A stretch of 64,000 nucleotides of DNA from NCBI RefSeq assembly GCF_024710845.1, contig NZ_JANJTZ010000053.1, positions 1 through 64,000 of the forward strand, in the 5' to 3' direction. The translations under genes and the position numbers were made by a program. The DNA comes from Mesorhizobium sp. GTDB taxonomy: Bacteria; Pseudomonadota; Alphaproteobacteria; Rhizobiales; Rhizobiaceae. This document shows positions 55,761 to 64,000 of this stretch, one piece after another. Position 1 is the first letter of the stretch; every line of letters begins with the position of its first letter. The notes under the pieces are model-generated. The model was not told the origin of the DNA and searched no databases. It saw nothing but the letters and a program-made list of their open reading frames with translations.

Positions 55761-58355
55761 CTACTCCGCCAGAATGTCTTTTACGACCGTGGCGAGCTGC
55801 TTGAGCGAGAAGGGCTTGGGCAGGAAGCCGAACTTCGCGTCCTCGGGCAGGTTTCGCGCAAACGCATCCTCGGCGTAGCCGGATACGAAGACGAACTTGA
55901 TATCGGGGTTGCGCTTGCGCAGTTCGCCGAGCAGCGTCGGACCGTCCATCTCGGGCATGACGACGTCGGACACGACGATGTCGATCTTGCCCTCCAGCGC
56001 TTCGTAGATCTCCAGCGCCTCGACGCCCGAGGAAGCCTCGTGCACTTCGTAGCCGCGAGACCTCAGCGCGCGGACGCCACCCATGCGAACCGCGTCCTCG
56101 TCCTCGACCAGAAGGACCGTAGCCGAGCCGGACAAATCCTTCGAGGCATCGCTCTTGGCGGCCGACTGGGCCGCCTTCGTGTCCGCCGTCTTGGTGTCTC
56201 CTGCCGACTGCTCGGCGATCGCGGAGCCTGGCACATAGCGCGGCAGGAAGATGCGGAACACCGAGCCCTTGCCAACCTCGGAATCGCAGAAGATATAGCC
56301 GCCCGTCTGCTTGATGATGCCGTAGACCATGGAGAGGCCGAGGCCCGTGCCCTTGCCCACTTCCTTGGTGGTGAAGAACGGTTCGAAGATCTTCTTGAGC
56401 ACCTCAGGCGGGATGCCGGTTCCGGTATCAGCGACTTCGACCAGCACATAATCGCCGGCGACGAGTTCGCGATAGCCGAAGTCAGCGCATTCGCCGGAGA
56501 CGACGTTCCTGCTGCGGATGGTCACGTCGCCGCCCTCGGGCATGGCATCGCGCGCGTTGACCGCGAGATTGACGATGACCTGCTCGAACTGGCCGAGATC
56601 GGCCCGCACCGGCCAGAGATCCCGGCCATGATCGATCTTGAGCCGGACATTCCCGCCGACGAGGCGCGTCAACAGCATGCGCACGTCGGCGAGGACGTCC
56701 GTCAGGTTGAGCACCTCAGGCCGCAGCGTCTGGCGGCGCGAGAAGGCGAGCAGTTGGCGAACCAAAGACGCGGCGCGGTTCGCGTTCTGCTTGATGTTCA
56801 TGATGTCGGGGAAGGACGGATCGGACGGCCTGTGATTCGTCAGCAGCAGGTCCGACGCCATGATGATCGCGGTGAGCACGTTGTTGAAGTCATGCGCGAT
56901 GCCGCCGGCGAGTTGCCCCACTGCCTGCATCTTCTGGCCCTGGGCCATCTGCGCCTCGAGCGCCTTCTGCTCCGTCGTCTCGACCGCGTAGACGATCGCG
57001 GCTTCCTCGGCGCCCTGGGCGCCGCCTCCGTCGGCCACCGCGCTGACGTAGAAGCGCATGTGCCGCTCTTCATTGTCCGGCAGGACGGTGTCGATCGGCG
57101 CGATGTCGGCCTGCAACAGCTTTGCCCGCTCGATCGCGGCGGCAAACGATTCGCGGTCGCGCGGATGGATGACGGTGTCGAGCCGCGCACGGCTGTCCAC
57201 AGCTGCCTGGTCGACGACGCTGGAAAACAGCATCAGGAACGGTGCGTTCGTCCGCAGGATCCTTCCCTTCGCGTCCACGCCCGCGATTGCCATCGGCGTC
57301 GAGTTGAAGAAGCGGGTGAAGCGGACCTCCGATGCCCGCAGATCGGCCGATGAATCCTCGCCCTGGGTCCGGTTGAGCACGATCGTTCGCGTAGCCCCCT
57401 GCACGCCTTCCCGGCTCGCCGTGACACGATGCATGAAGCGAACCGGCAATGCCTCGCCCTTGGTGGTCGCAAGATCGAGATCGATGACGGCGTTGCGGGT
57501 GGCACCAGGCTCAGCCTTCACCGCGCGCACCAGCGCCATCCCGTCGCCTGCAATGATCTCCGGCAAGGTGATGGCGCCCGGCACGAATCCCGCAAGATCT
57601 ATCCCCAGCCATTCGGCAAGGGTGGCGTTGATGTAGGTGACGCGGCCGCTTGGGTCGGCGGAGAAAAAGCCTGCGGGCGCGTGATCGAGATGGTCGATCG
57701 CCTGCTGCAGGTCCTGGAAGAAGCGCTCCTGCTCCGCCCGCTCGGCGGAAACATCGGACAATTGCCAAGCATAGAGGGGCTGACGTCGGGAGCGCATGTT
57801 GAAAGTTCGCGCCCGCACCTTGTACCAGCGTGCGCCAGGTTCCGCTCCCGGACGAATCGCCTGGGACAGCCGGAACTCCCCGTCATCGGGCTTTCCGTCC
57901 TTCAATTGGGTGGCAAGGCGGACGATCGTCGATCCGGCCTCCGGATTGTCGGAGAGCAAGGCCTCGACGGTCTTGATATCGGCGGGGGCCGCGGCCCCGG
58001 TCATGTCGGCATAGGCGCGGTTGGCATAGATGATGCGTCCACGCCCGTCCGTGACGATGAGCCCCTGCCGCATCGAATCGACGAATGCTTTCGACAATTC
58101 GTCATTGGTCGACCGAGGCGCGAACTGGACGAAGCCGATCGCCGTCAGGAACAGGTAACCGACCCCGATCATGGCCAGCATGCCGAGCATTCCGATCAGG
58201 AAGGGGTCACCGAGTCTCTCGCGGAATGTCAGGAATATGACGGCGAGCGGGATGAGAACGACGGTGAAGACGATCAGCCGTGTAATCGCTCCGGGCCGAG
58301 AATTCTGATCGACGACCGGAGCCGGATAGAAATCGCGGCTTGTCTCTTTGGCCAT
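55761..58355 (-). CDS. cckA: Cell-cycle hybrid histidine kinase CckA
   Basis: An 864-residue membrane hybrid kinase that feeds the CtrA/CpdR phosphorelay through ChpT. It has two N-terminal membrane helices (about 25-45 and 53-75), two or three PAS domains (about 85-460), the H-box [12 protein letters not shown] with His488, ATP-binding N/G boxes ([15 protein letters not shown]) and a C-terminal receiver with Asp797 ([10 protein letters not shown]). The ATG at 58355, preceded by GGGGAAGA, was chosen; about 170 codons of open frame further upstream are not homologous. It is divergent from a FliO-like gene. Confidence 0.96.
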   Translation of the reverse strand: MAKETSRDFYPAPVVDQNSRPGAITRLIVFTVVLIPLAVIFLTFRERLGDPFLIGMLGMLAMIGVGYLFLTAIGFVQFAPRSTNDELSKAFVDSMRQGLIVTDGRGRIIYANRAYADMTGAAAPADIKTVEALLSDNPEAGSTIVRLATQLKDGKPDDGEFRLSQAIRPGAEPGARWYKVRARTFNMRSRRQPLYAWQLSDVSAERAEQERFFQDLQQAIDHLDHAPAGFFSADPSGRVTYINATLAEWLGIDLAGFVPGAITLPEIIAGDGMALVRAVKAEPGATRNAVIDLDLATTKGEALPVRFMHRVTASREGVQGATRTIVLNRTQGEDSSADLRASEVRFTRFFNSTPMAIAGVDAKGRILRTNAPFLMLFSSVVDQAAVDSRARLDTVIHPRDRESFAAAIERAKLLQADIAPIDTVLPDNEERHMRFYVSAVADGGGAQGAEEAAIVYAVETTEQKALEAQMAQGQKMQAVGQLAGGIAHDFNNVLTAIIMASDLLLTNHRPSDPSFPDIMNIKQNANRAASLVRQLLAFSRRQTLRPEVLNLTDVLADVRMLLTRLVGGNVRLKIDHGRDLWPVRADLGQFEQVIVNLAVNARDAMPEGGDVTIRSRNVVSGECADFGYRELVAGDYVLVEVADTGTGIPPEVLKKIFEPFFTTKEVGKGTGLGLSMVYGIIKQTGGYIFCDSEVGKGSVFRIFLPRYVPGSAIAEQSAGDTKTADTKAAQSAAKSDASKDLSGSATVLLVEDEDAVRMGGVRALRSRGYEVHEASSGVEALEIYEALEGKIDIVVSDVVMPEMDGPTLLGELRKRNPDIKFVFVSGYAEDAFARNLPEDAKFGFLPKPFSLKQLATVVKDILAE

Positions 58356-58538
58356 TCTTCCCCAGCCTCGTGCGCCCCCGATGACGCGTGCGCGCCTCCG
58401 CAGAGCCGCTTGAATCATATTCTTGTACCGCCGGGAAGGCCTTGCCCATGCAGCAAGGCTTTTTCCCGCCGGAAACTGCGACCTTGCGGCGGGACGCACG
58501 GGGTGCATAAATCGTCGAAGCGGCGGGAGTTCCGGGGT

Positions 58539-59336
58539 ATGGAATTGATTGAGACCATTCAAGACGCGCTGCCTGACGGCTATGCCAACGCCATATTGTG
58601 GATCGCGTTCGCGCTCCTGGCGCTGGTGGTGGTGCTTGGCCTGATCCGGCTGATTCGCGGAGTTCGCGGCGGGACGTTCGTCGCGGGCGGCCGCAACCGC
58701 AGAACCCGCCTCGCGGTCATGGACGCGGCCGCGATCGACAGCCGGCGCCGGCTCGTCCTCGTCCGGCGCGACGATGTCGAACATCTCGTGCTCATCGGAG
58801 GGCCGACGGACGTGGTGATCGAGCGCGACATCCGCATGGTGAACCGCGCGGCCAGGCATGGCGAGCAACACCACGAAACGGTCGCCGACCCCGCTCCCAC
58901 ATCGCCCGAACTCGAACGCGCCCGGGCGCAGGTCCGGCCGCCGCAGGCCGCGCCGCGCCCCGCACAGCCTCCCAGACCTGTCGAACCAGTCTTGCCAGCG
59001 CGACCTGCTTCAGCCACCTCGAACGTCACGCTTCCGCGACCGGCGATACCGATGCCGGCCCCGCCACCGCCTCCGGCCGCGGTTAGGTCGGGCGTATCGG
59101 CGCCGGCTGCCAGGCCGTTCGAAACGCCGAAGCCGGCGACGGCTTCCGCCTCACCTGCGCCGCGGATGCCGCAGGTGAACGCGCTGGATGACGCGCTGCT
59201 GAAGGAACTGTCATTGTCCCTGGAGCAGGAAGCGTCTTCGCCGGGTCGTGAAAAGAATGCAGCGCCGAAAAGGTCTGACGCTTCGCTCGACGAGCAGATG
59301 AACAAGCTGCTCGGTGAGATATCGAAAAGAAAGTAA
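58539..59336 (+). CDS. FliO-like membrane protein
   Basis: A 265-residue protein with one N-terminal membrane helix (about 17-40), a small FliO-like cytoplasmic core (RRTRLAVMDAAAIDSRRRLVLVRRDDVEHLVLIGGPTDVVIE) and a long Pro/Ala-rich C-terminal tail. FliO helps assemble the flagellar export gate. It is not among other flagellar genes here but next to cckA, which is its usual neighbour in rhizobia. Whether it acts in flagellar assembly or elsewhere is unclear. Confidence 0.75.
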   Translation: MELIETIQDALPDGYANAILWIAFALLALVVVLGLIRLIRGVRGGTFVAGGRNRRTRLAVMDAAAIDSRRRLVLVRRDDVEHLVLIGGPTDVVIERDIRMVNRAARHGEQHHETVADPAPTSPELERARAQVRPPQAAPRPAQPPRPVEPVLPARPASATSNVTLPRPAIPMPAPPPPPAAVRSGVSAPAARPFETPKPATASASPAPRMPQVNALDDALLKELSLSLEQEASSPGREKNAAPKRSDASLDEQMNKLLGEISKRK

Positions 59337-59386
59337 GACGTTCCGAGCGGCCGTTTGAAGCCTGCGGTGCCGTCGACGACGAACCC

Positions 59387-59803
59387 TCAGTCGTCGCGAT
59401 AGACCTTTTCGCGCCGCTCGTGGCGCTCCTGCGCCTCGATCGACAGGGTGGCGATCGGGCGGGCATCGAGGCGCTTCAGCGAGATCGGTTCGCCCGTCTC
59501 CTCGCAGTAGCCGTAAGTCCCCTCGTCGAGCCGCTGCAAGGCAGCGTCGATCTTCGCGATCAGCTTGCGCTGACGGTCCCGCGCCCGCAGCTCGATGGCA
59601 CGATCGGTTTCCGATGAAGCCCTGTCGGCGAGGTCCGGATGGTTTGCGTTCTCCTGCTGGAGGACTTCAAGGGTCTCGCGAGCCTCCCTGAGGATGTCCC
59701 CCTTCCACGCGATCAGTTTGGAGCGGAAGTAGGCCTTCTGACGATCGTTCATAAACGGTTCGTCGTCAGTGGGCACATAGTTAAGTTCAGTGATCAAGCT
59801 CAT
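59387..59803 (-). CDS. dksA: RNA polymerase-binding transcription factor DksA
   Basis: A 138-residue protein with a coiled-coil hairpin (about 20-90) and the C-terminal zinc-finger region GYCEETGEPISLKRLDARPIATLSIEAQERHE. Only one of the four classical zinc cysteines is present (C-x-x-T...), the rhizobial form that acts with ppGpp without a full zinc site. It binds the RNA polymerase secondary channel and tunes rRNA and amino-acid promoters. The ATG at 59803 fits the family start; convergent with the FliO-like gene. Confidence 0.93.
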   Translation of the reverse strand: MSLITELNYVPTDDEPFMNDRQKAYFRSKLIAWKGDILREARETLEVLQQENANHPDLADRASSETDRAIELRARDRQRKLIAKIDAALQRLDEGTYGYCEETGEPISLKRLDARPIATLSIEAQERHERREKVYRDD

Positions 59804-60107
59804 CGAGTCACCCCAAAACACTTACCCGGGCGCCTATATATTCGCGGCGCCGGGACCGCACAAGCGGAAAGGCAAAAGCGTTCACGCAAAAGTCACGCCA
59901 GTTGAAGAATTGCGGCAAGCGCATTTCGCCGCAAGGTTCCAAAACCGATAGCGGCTACGCAACAAACTGTTTTGATTGCAGCTTTTGTCACAGTTCTTTC
60001 GGGACGAGCCAGCACCGCCCGGGACGGATTGCACGATATCGCGCCATTCACTAGACGATGGGGTGCGCTAAGGCCTGTCGGCCGGCGAGAGCGAGAGGTG
60101 CGCGGGA

Positions 60108-60608
60108 ATGAGTCGTCTTCTGTTGTTGCGCCACGCCCGCGCCGCCTGGGCGGAACCCGGCATGCGCGACTTCGACCGTCCGCTCGACGCGACCGGCCGC
60201 GCCGATGCCGACGCCATAGGGGCGATGATGGCGCGAGACGGCGTGGTCCCGGACCGGGTCATCTGCTCGTCCGCGAGGCGCGCGCGCGAGACCTGGGATG
60301 CGGTCATGCGGCACTTGCCGGTGGCGGACGCGATCGTCACAGATCAGCTCTACATCACCGATGCTGCCGGATATCTGAATTTCATACGCGACAATGACGG
60401 GGTGGGCTCGCTGCTGATCGTCGGCCACAATCCGATGATAGAGGACGTGTGTTTCGCACTCGCGCGCGACGGTCGGGAGGACGCCACCGGCGCACGGGCC
60501 AACGGCTTTCCGACCTGCGGGCTCGCCGTCATCGATTTCCCGGAAGGCTTTGCCGGCGTCGCGCCATCAAAGGGATTTCTCGAGGCGTTCTACACGCCCG
60601 CCGGCTGA
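60108..60608 (+). CDS. Histidine phosphatase, SixA-like
   Basis: A 166-residue phosphoglycerate-mutase-fold phosphatase. The catalytic L-R-H-A motif is at residues 7-10 and a second His is in VGHNPMIEDV. SixA removes phosphate from the phosphohistidine of ArcB-type proteins; here a phosphotransfer target is only a guess. It overlaps no gene but is followed at once by ycjX. Upstream, 304 bases from the dksA start, no other gene was seen. Confidence 0.85.
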   Translation: MSRLLLLRHARAAWAEPGMRDFDRPLDATGRADADAIGAMMARDGVVPDRVICSSARRARETWDAVMRHLPVADAIVTDQLYITDAAGYLNFIRDNDGVGSLLIVGHNPMIEDVCFALARDGREDATGARANGFPTCGLAVIDFPEGFAGVAPSKGFLEAFYTPAG

Positions 60609-62162
60609 TTGAAGAGCCCGGATCCCGCCGGCCCATTCCAAAGCCGATCGGCCTTGCCTATATCGGACGACAACGCCTCGCAGGCGGGGCATGACGAGGC
60701 AATCGAATTGGCGTCCCATACTACCCTGACGGACGAGGCGCGGATCGCGCTCGACACGCTTGCCGGACGCCTGACGGGTTTCGGGAGCCCTTCGCTGCGT
60801 CTCGGCGTCACCGGTCTGTCGCGAGCGGGGAAAACCGTCTTCATCACTGCACTGGTGCACAATCTGATCCATGGCGGCCGGCTTCCGCTGTTCGACGCGC
60901 GCAAGTCCGGAAGGCTGACCAAGGCCTTTCTCGAGCACCAGCCGGACGATGCGGTGCCGCGTTTCCAATACGAGGATCATGTCGCCGCGCTGCTGTCGGA
61001 TCGCGTCTGGCCGGACTCCACCCGGGCGATCTCCGAATTGCGGCTGACCATCGAGTTCGAATCGGCGTCCGGATGGCGCAGGACGTTTGCTCCCGGGAGC
61101 CTGTCCCTCGACATTGTCGATTATCCGGGCGAATGGCTGCTCGACCTGCCGCTTCTCGGCAAGGACTATGACGATTTCTCGAGGGATTCGTTCGACCTCG
61201 CCGTCCTCGACGTCCGGGCCGATCTCTCCGACGCCTGGCGGCGCGAGGCGATGGAAGTCGATCCGGCGGCCGAGGCCGACGAGATGACGGCGCGACGGTT
61301 GGCTGGGAGTTTCACTGCTTATCTCAGGGCCTGCAAGGCTGACAACCGGGCGCTCTCCACCCTGCCGCCCGGCCGATTCCTCATGCCGGGCGATCTGGAG
61401 GGCTCTCCGGCCCTGACCTTCGCCCCCCTCCCCGGCCTCGCCGGGGCAAAGGCCCGGCACGGCTCCCTCCACGCCATGATGCAGCGTCGATACGAGGCCT
61501 ATAAAACCCATGTGGTGAAGCCGTTCTTCCGCGAACACATCACCAGGCTCGATCGGCAGATCGTGCTGATCGACGCCATGCAGGCGTTGAACGCCGGCAG
61601 TGGCGCCGTTGCGGATCTCGAACGCGCCTTGACCGAAATCCTCGCCTGCTTCCGGCCCGGCTCGACCAATTTCCTGACGGGGCTCTTCTCGCGTCGGATT
61701 GACCGCATCCTGATCGCGGCGACCAAGGCCGACCATATTCATCATGAGAGCCACGACCGATTGCAGGCAATCGTCCGGCGGCTTGCGGACCGCGCGGTCC
61801 AGCGCGCCGACCTGACCGGTGCGCTGGTCGATGTTCTCGCCATGGCGGCGATCCGGGCGACGCGCGAAGGCACCGTGAAACAGCGCGGCGAGACGCTTCC
61901 CGTGATCATCGGCACCCCGCTCAAGGGCGAGACTATCGGCGACGAGACGTTCGACGGGGATACGGAGACGGCCATTTTCCCGGGAGACCTGCCCCGCAAG
62001 CCGGATTCGCTGTTCAAGGCGGACGGGGAAAGGACCGCGATCCGATTCGTGCGCTTCCGCCCTCCGAAGCTCGAGCGGACGGCGGACGGGCTGACTCTCT
62101 CGCTGCCGCATATCCGGCTCGACCGCGCCCTTCAATTCCTTATTGGAGATGCATTGGCATGA
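60609..62162 (+). CDS. ycjX: YcjX family P-loop protein (DUF463)
   Basis: A 517-residue protein with a Walker-A-like motif GLSRAGKTVFITALVHNL near residue 69 and the family segments DIVDYPGEWLLDLPLL, VLDVRADLSDAWR and LIDAMQALNAG. It belongs to the YcjX GTPase-like family that is stress-induced and often paired with YcjF. It starts with TTG directly after the sixA stop, so the start is uncertain; later start codons are possible. Cotranscribed with ycjF (four-base overlap). Confidence 0.88.
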   Translation: MKSPDPAGPFQSRSALPISDDNASQAGHDEAIELASHTTLTDEARIALDTLAGRLTGFGSPSLRLGVTGLSRAGKTVFITALVHNLIHGGRLPLFDARKSGRLTKAFLEHQPDDAVPRFQYEDHVAALLSDRVWPDSTRAISELRLTIEFESASGWRRTFAPGSLSLDIVDYPGEWLLDLPLLGKDYDDFSRDSFDLAVLDVRADLSDAWRREAMEVDPAAEADEMTARRLAGSFTAYLRACKADNRALSTLPPGRFLMPGDLEGSPALTFAPLPGLAGAKARHGSLHAMMQRRYEAYKTHVVKPFFREHITRLDRQIVLIDAMQALNAGSGAVADLERALTEILACFRPGSTNFLTGLFSRRIDRILIAATKADHIHHESHDRLQAIVRRLADRAVQRADLTGALVDVLAMAAIRATREGTVKQRGETLPVIIGTPLKGETIGDETFDGDTETAIFPGDLPRKPDSLFKADGERTAIRFVRFRPPKLERTADGLTLSLPHIRLDRALQFLIGDALA

Positions 62163-63232
62163 CGCAACCACGCCAGCCGGCGTCCTTCCAGCTCACGCCG
62201 GAGCCAGAGGCGGCGCCGCCTAAACCGGAGCCCGCCCGCAAACCGCGTGCGATCCGCAAGGACGAGGTTGCGCTGGTCGTCCCCGCGGAAATCGACGTCT
62301 TCGAGACGGACGGCCTGGACGCCCTGGCGCCGCCAGCGCCGCTGAAGCCGCGACCGGCGTCGCGTCTAGGCACATTGTTCTTCGGCGCCCTCGTTACGCT
62401 CCTTTCGCTGGCAGCCGGCCTGTGGGCGGAGCAACTCATTCGCGACCTGTTCCGTCGAAGCGAATGGCTTGGCTGGCTGGGGATCGCGCTTGCCGCGATA
62501 GTCGTCGTCACTTTTCTGGCAATCCTCGTGCGCGAGCTTTACGCCCTGGCGCGCCTTGCGTCGGTGGAAGCGCTTCGCGAGCGGGCCGAACGCGCATCCC
62601 GGGCCAATGACAGCAAGGCCGCGCGCGCAGCGGTGGCCGACCTGGTCGTGCTCGTCGGCAAGAAGCCGGAAACCGCCGCCGGACGCCGCGCCATGGTCGA
62701 ACTCAAGGGCGAAGTCATCGATGGCGTCGACTTTCTGCGCTACGCCGAGGCCGAGATCCTCGCCCCCCTGGATGAGAAGGCCAAGGACCTGATTCTCGAC
62801 GCCGCCAAGCGGGTGTCGATCGTCACCGCCGTCAGCCCGCGGGCGCTGGTGGACCTCGGCTATGTGCTGTGGGAGGCCGGCCGGCTGGTGCGTCGCATGT
62901 CAGAACTCTACGGTGGCCGGCCCGGCACACTCGGCTTCTTCAGGTTGACACGCAGCGTGTTGGCACATCTGGCCGTCACGGGCTCCATCGCAGCCGGCGA
63001 CAGCCTGATCCAACAGCTGGTCGGGCACGGGCTTGCCGCCCGAATCTCGGCCAAGCTCGGCGAAGGCGTCGTCAACGGAATGATGACGGTCCGAATCGGC
63101 ATCGCCGCGATGGAGACCGCACGCCCCTTTCCCTTCGACGCCGTGAAGCGTCCCGGCATGGGGGATTTCGCCTCGGCGCTCGCTACGTTCGCCTCCCGGA
63201 AACGCGAGGTAGCGACCAGCGAGGACGTTTGA
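62159..63232 (+). CDS. ycjF: YcjF/DUF697 membrane protein (TIGR01620 family)
   Basis: A 357-residue inner-membrane protein. A long, proline-rich cytoplasmic head is followed by two close membrane helices (about 64-85 and 103-125) and a C-terminal DUF697 domain (YGGRPGTLGFFRLTRSVLAHLAVTGSIAAGDSLIQQLVGHG). YcjF is the partner of YcjX in proteobacteria; the function is unproved. It starts inside the ycjX stop (ATGA). Confidence 0.88.
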   Translation: MTQPRQPASFQLTPEPEAAPPKPEPARKPRAIRKDEVALVVPAEIDVFETDGLDALAPPAPLKPRPASRLGTLFFGALVTLLSLAAGLWAEQLIRDLFRRSEWLGWLGIALAAIVVVTFLAILVRELYALARLASVEALRERAERASRANDSKAARAAVADLVVLVGKKPETAAGRRAMVELKGEVIDGVDFLRYAEAEILAPLDEKAKDLILDAAKRVSIVTAVSPRALVDLGYVLWEAGRLVRRMSELYGGRPGTLGFFRLTRSVLAHLAVTGSIAAGDSLIQQLVGHGLAARISAKLGEGVVNGMMTVRIGIAAMETARPFPFDAVKRPGMGDFASALATFASRKREVATSEDV

Positions 63233-63351
63233 TCTTGCGTCGCGCGGCTCCCTCGCGCATTGTATGAGACAAAGGACGGGTGACGAAGCATTAACCAATC
63301 GCGGCCATGCTCCGGTCGACCCCGCCCCCGAGAAATGCCGGACTCGACCCC

Positions 63352-63894
63352 ATGCGCGTGAACCGAACTGCCATTCTTTCGTTCGCAGCCGTCCTTCCGG
63401 TGCTCGTAGCGCCGGTCGCGGGCTTCGCCGCCGACGGTGACGAACAGTTCTTCCGTTCGGTCCAAGGGGTTTGGACTGGACCAGGCGAAATCGTCGCCGG
63501 CAAGTACAAAGGCACGAAGTTCACCTGCCGCCTGAACGGATCGACGCCGGACGGCAAGATTGGAATGAAGCTCGACGGCTCCTGTCGCGTCGGCGTCTTC
63601 TCGCAGCGCATGTCGGCGACGGTCGAGCGCAAGGGCCGTGGCTATCGCGGAATCTTCCTCGACGGCGCCGCCGGCGAAGGGCTCGACATTGTCTCCGGAA
63701 GCGTCGATGGCAAGAAGGTTACGTTCTCGATCTCGCGCAACCAGTTGAATGGCGCGATGAGCGCACGCCTGCCGAACAAGGATTCGATGAACGTCAGCGT
63801 CTCCGTCAAGGTCGACCGCCAGATGGTCCGCGTGATTGCGATGGACCTGAAGCGGACAGGTGACGCGCCTGTGGCGACCGTAGCCGCCGAATAG
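63352..63894 (+). CDS. Secreted hypothetical protein
   Basis: A 180-residue protein with a signal peptide (cleavage near residue 26 after VAGFA) and a conserved-looking body (FFRSVQGVWTGPGEIVAGKYKGTKFTC ... SCRVGVFSQRMSATVERKG). It is rich in beta-strands, consistent with a periplasmic lipocalin-like or DUF-type domain, and has a pair of cysteines (near 60 and 80) that could form a disulfide. No family named with confidence. Its stop abuts the next gene's stop. Confidence 0.75.
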   Translation: MRVNRTAILSFAAVLPVLVAPVAGFAADGDEQFFRSVQGVWTGPGEIVAGKYKGTKFTCRLNGSTPDGKIGMKLDGSCRVGVFSQRMSATVERKGRGYRGIFLDGAAGEGLDIVSGSVDGKKVTFSISRNQLNGAMSARLPNKDSMNVSVSVKVDRQMVRVIAMDLKRTGDAPVATVAAE

Positions 63895-64000
63895 TCACTC
63901 CTTCCACCAGGACCCATCTTCGGTCAGTTTTTCGATGCCGCTCGCATCGAGGCCGGTAAGATGGCTCGCCACCTTGACGTTGCGGATCGTCAGATCCGGG
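63895..64000 (-). CDS. C-terminal end of an unidentified protein, running off the window
   Basis: The minus strand reads through a final PDLTIRNVKVASHLTGLDAS then GIEKLTEDGSWWKE and a TGA at 63895-63897. The frame is open to the window edge, has normal codon use and meets the neighbouring gene's stop exactly, so it is probably a real gene convergent with the secreted protein. Only 34 residues are visible and I do not recognise the family. Confidence 0.55.
   Translation of the reverse strand, partial: PDLTIRNVKVASHLTGLDASGIEKLTEDGSWWKE

Noticed and set aside
58356-58874. Upstream extension of the cckA frame
   Set aside because: Overlaps the divergent FliO-like gene; the ribosome binding site and family start fit 58355.

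Overview
The window comes from an alphaproteobacterium of the order Hyphomicrobiales (Rhizobiales), most like the Mesorhizobium/Phyllobacteriaceae branch. The evidence is the high GC content and a set of gene orders typical of rhizobia: dusB-ntrB-ntrC-ntrY-ntrX-trkA-hfq-hflX; pdhA-pdhB-pdhC-lpdA-lipA; murA-DUF2948-hisD-UPF0262-phosphatase-infA-maf-yacG; a fused ispDF; and the ChvG-independent cell-cycle kinase CckA. The genus is an inference from memory of these orders, not from a search.

Left edge (1-3413) is the end of an integrated element. It holds a tyrosine recombinase whose gene lies 86 bases from the 3' end of a tRNA-Phe gene, an AT-richer reverse transcriptase gene of unusual type (WVDD catalytic box), and the edge of an IS5-family insertion that has replaced the last codons of the reverse transcriptase. 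This is the most accessory part of the window. From 3.5 to 9.3 kb runs a leftward housekeeping string for cell-wall precursor synthesis, histidine synthesis and translation initiation. From 9.4 to 13 kb is a patchier stretch with tRNA-Thr, a LysR regulator divergent from two small dimeric-barrel proteins, a perfect 18-bp palindrome beside an IS21-like remnant, a saccharopine-dehydrogenase-like protein and tRNA-Ser.

From 13.3 to 20.8 kb a rightward string encodes RlpA, a penicillin-binding protein with altered KTG box, Tmk, DNA polymerase III delta', MetG, TatD and a metallo-beta-lactamase-fold protein. From 20.9 to 25.9 kb lie a GFA-family protein, a TauE/SafE permease and a leftward Rieske oxygenase/reductase operon (glycine-betaine demethylase type) that carries a clear cobalamin riboswitch in its leader. 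From 26 to 41.6 kb come mazG, hflX, hfq, an aminotransferase, trkA, both nitrogen two-component pairs, dusB, ispDF, pncC, ratA and lipA.

From 41.7 to 49.6 kb is the pyruvate dehydrogenase region (lpdA, pdhC, pdhB, pdhA) with three small passenger genes, two small GlsB/YeaQ membrane proteins and a DivIC/FtsB-like gene. From 49.6 to 55.7 kb is a complete urea/short-chain amide ABC importer, urtABCDE, preceded by a near-perfect sigma-54 promoter; this fits control by the NtrBC system encoded 20 kb away. The right end holds cckA, a divergent FliO-like gene, dksA, sixA, ycjX and ycjF, a secreted unknown protein, and the 3' end of one unidentified gene running off the window. Stretches longer than 300 bases without a gene are 11316-11629 (palindrome and IS remnant) and 24893-25302 (riboswitch).
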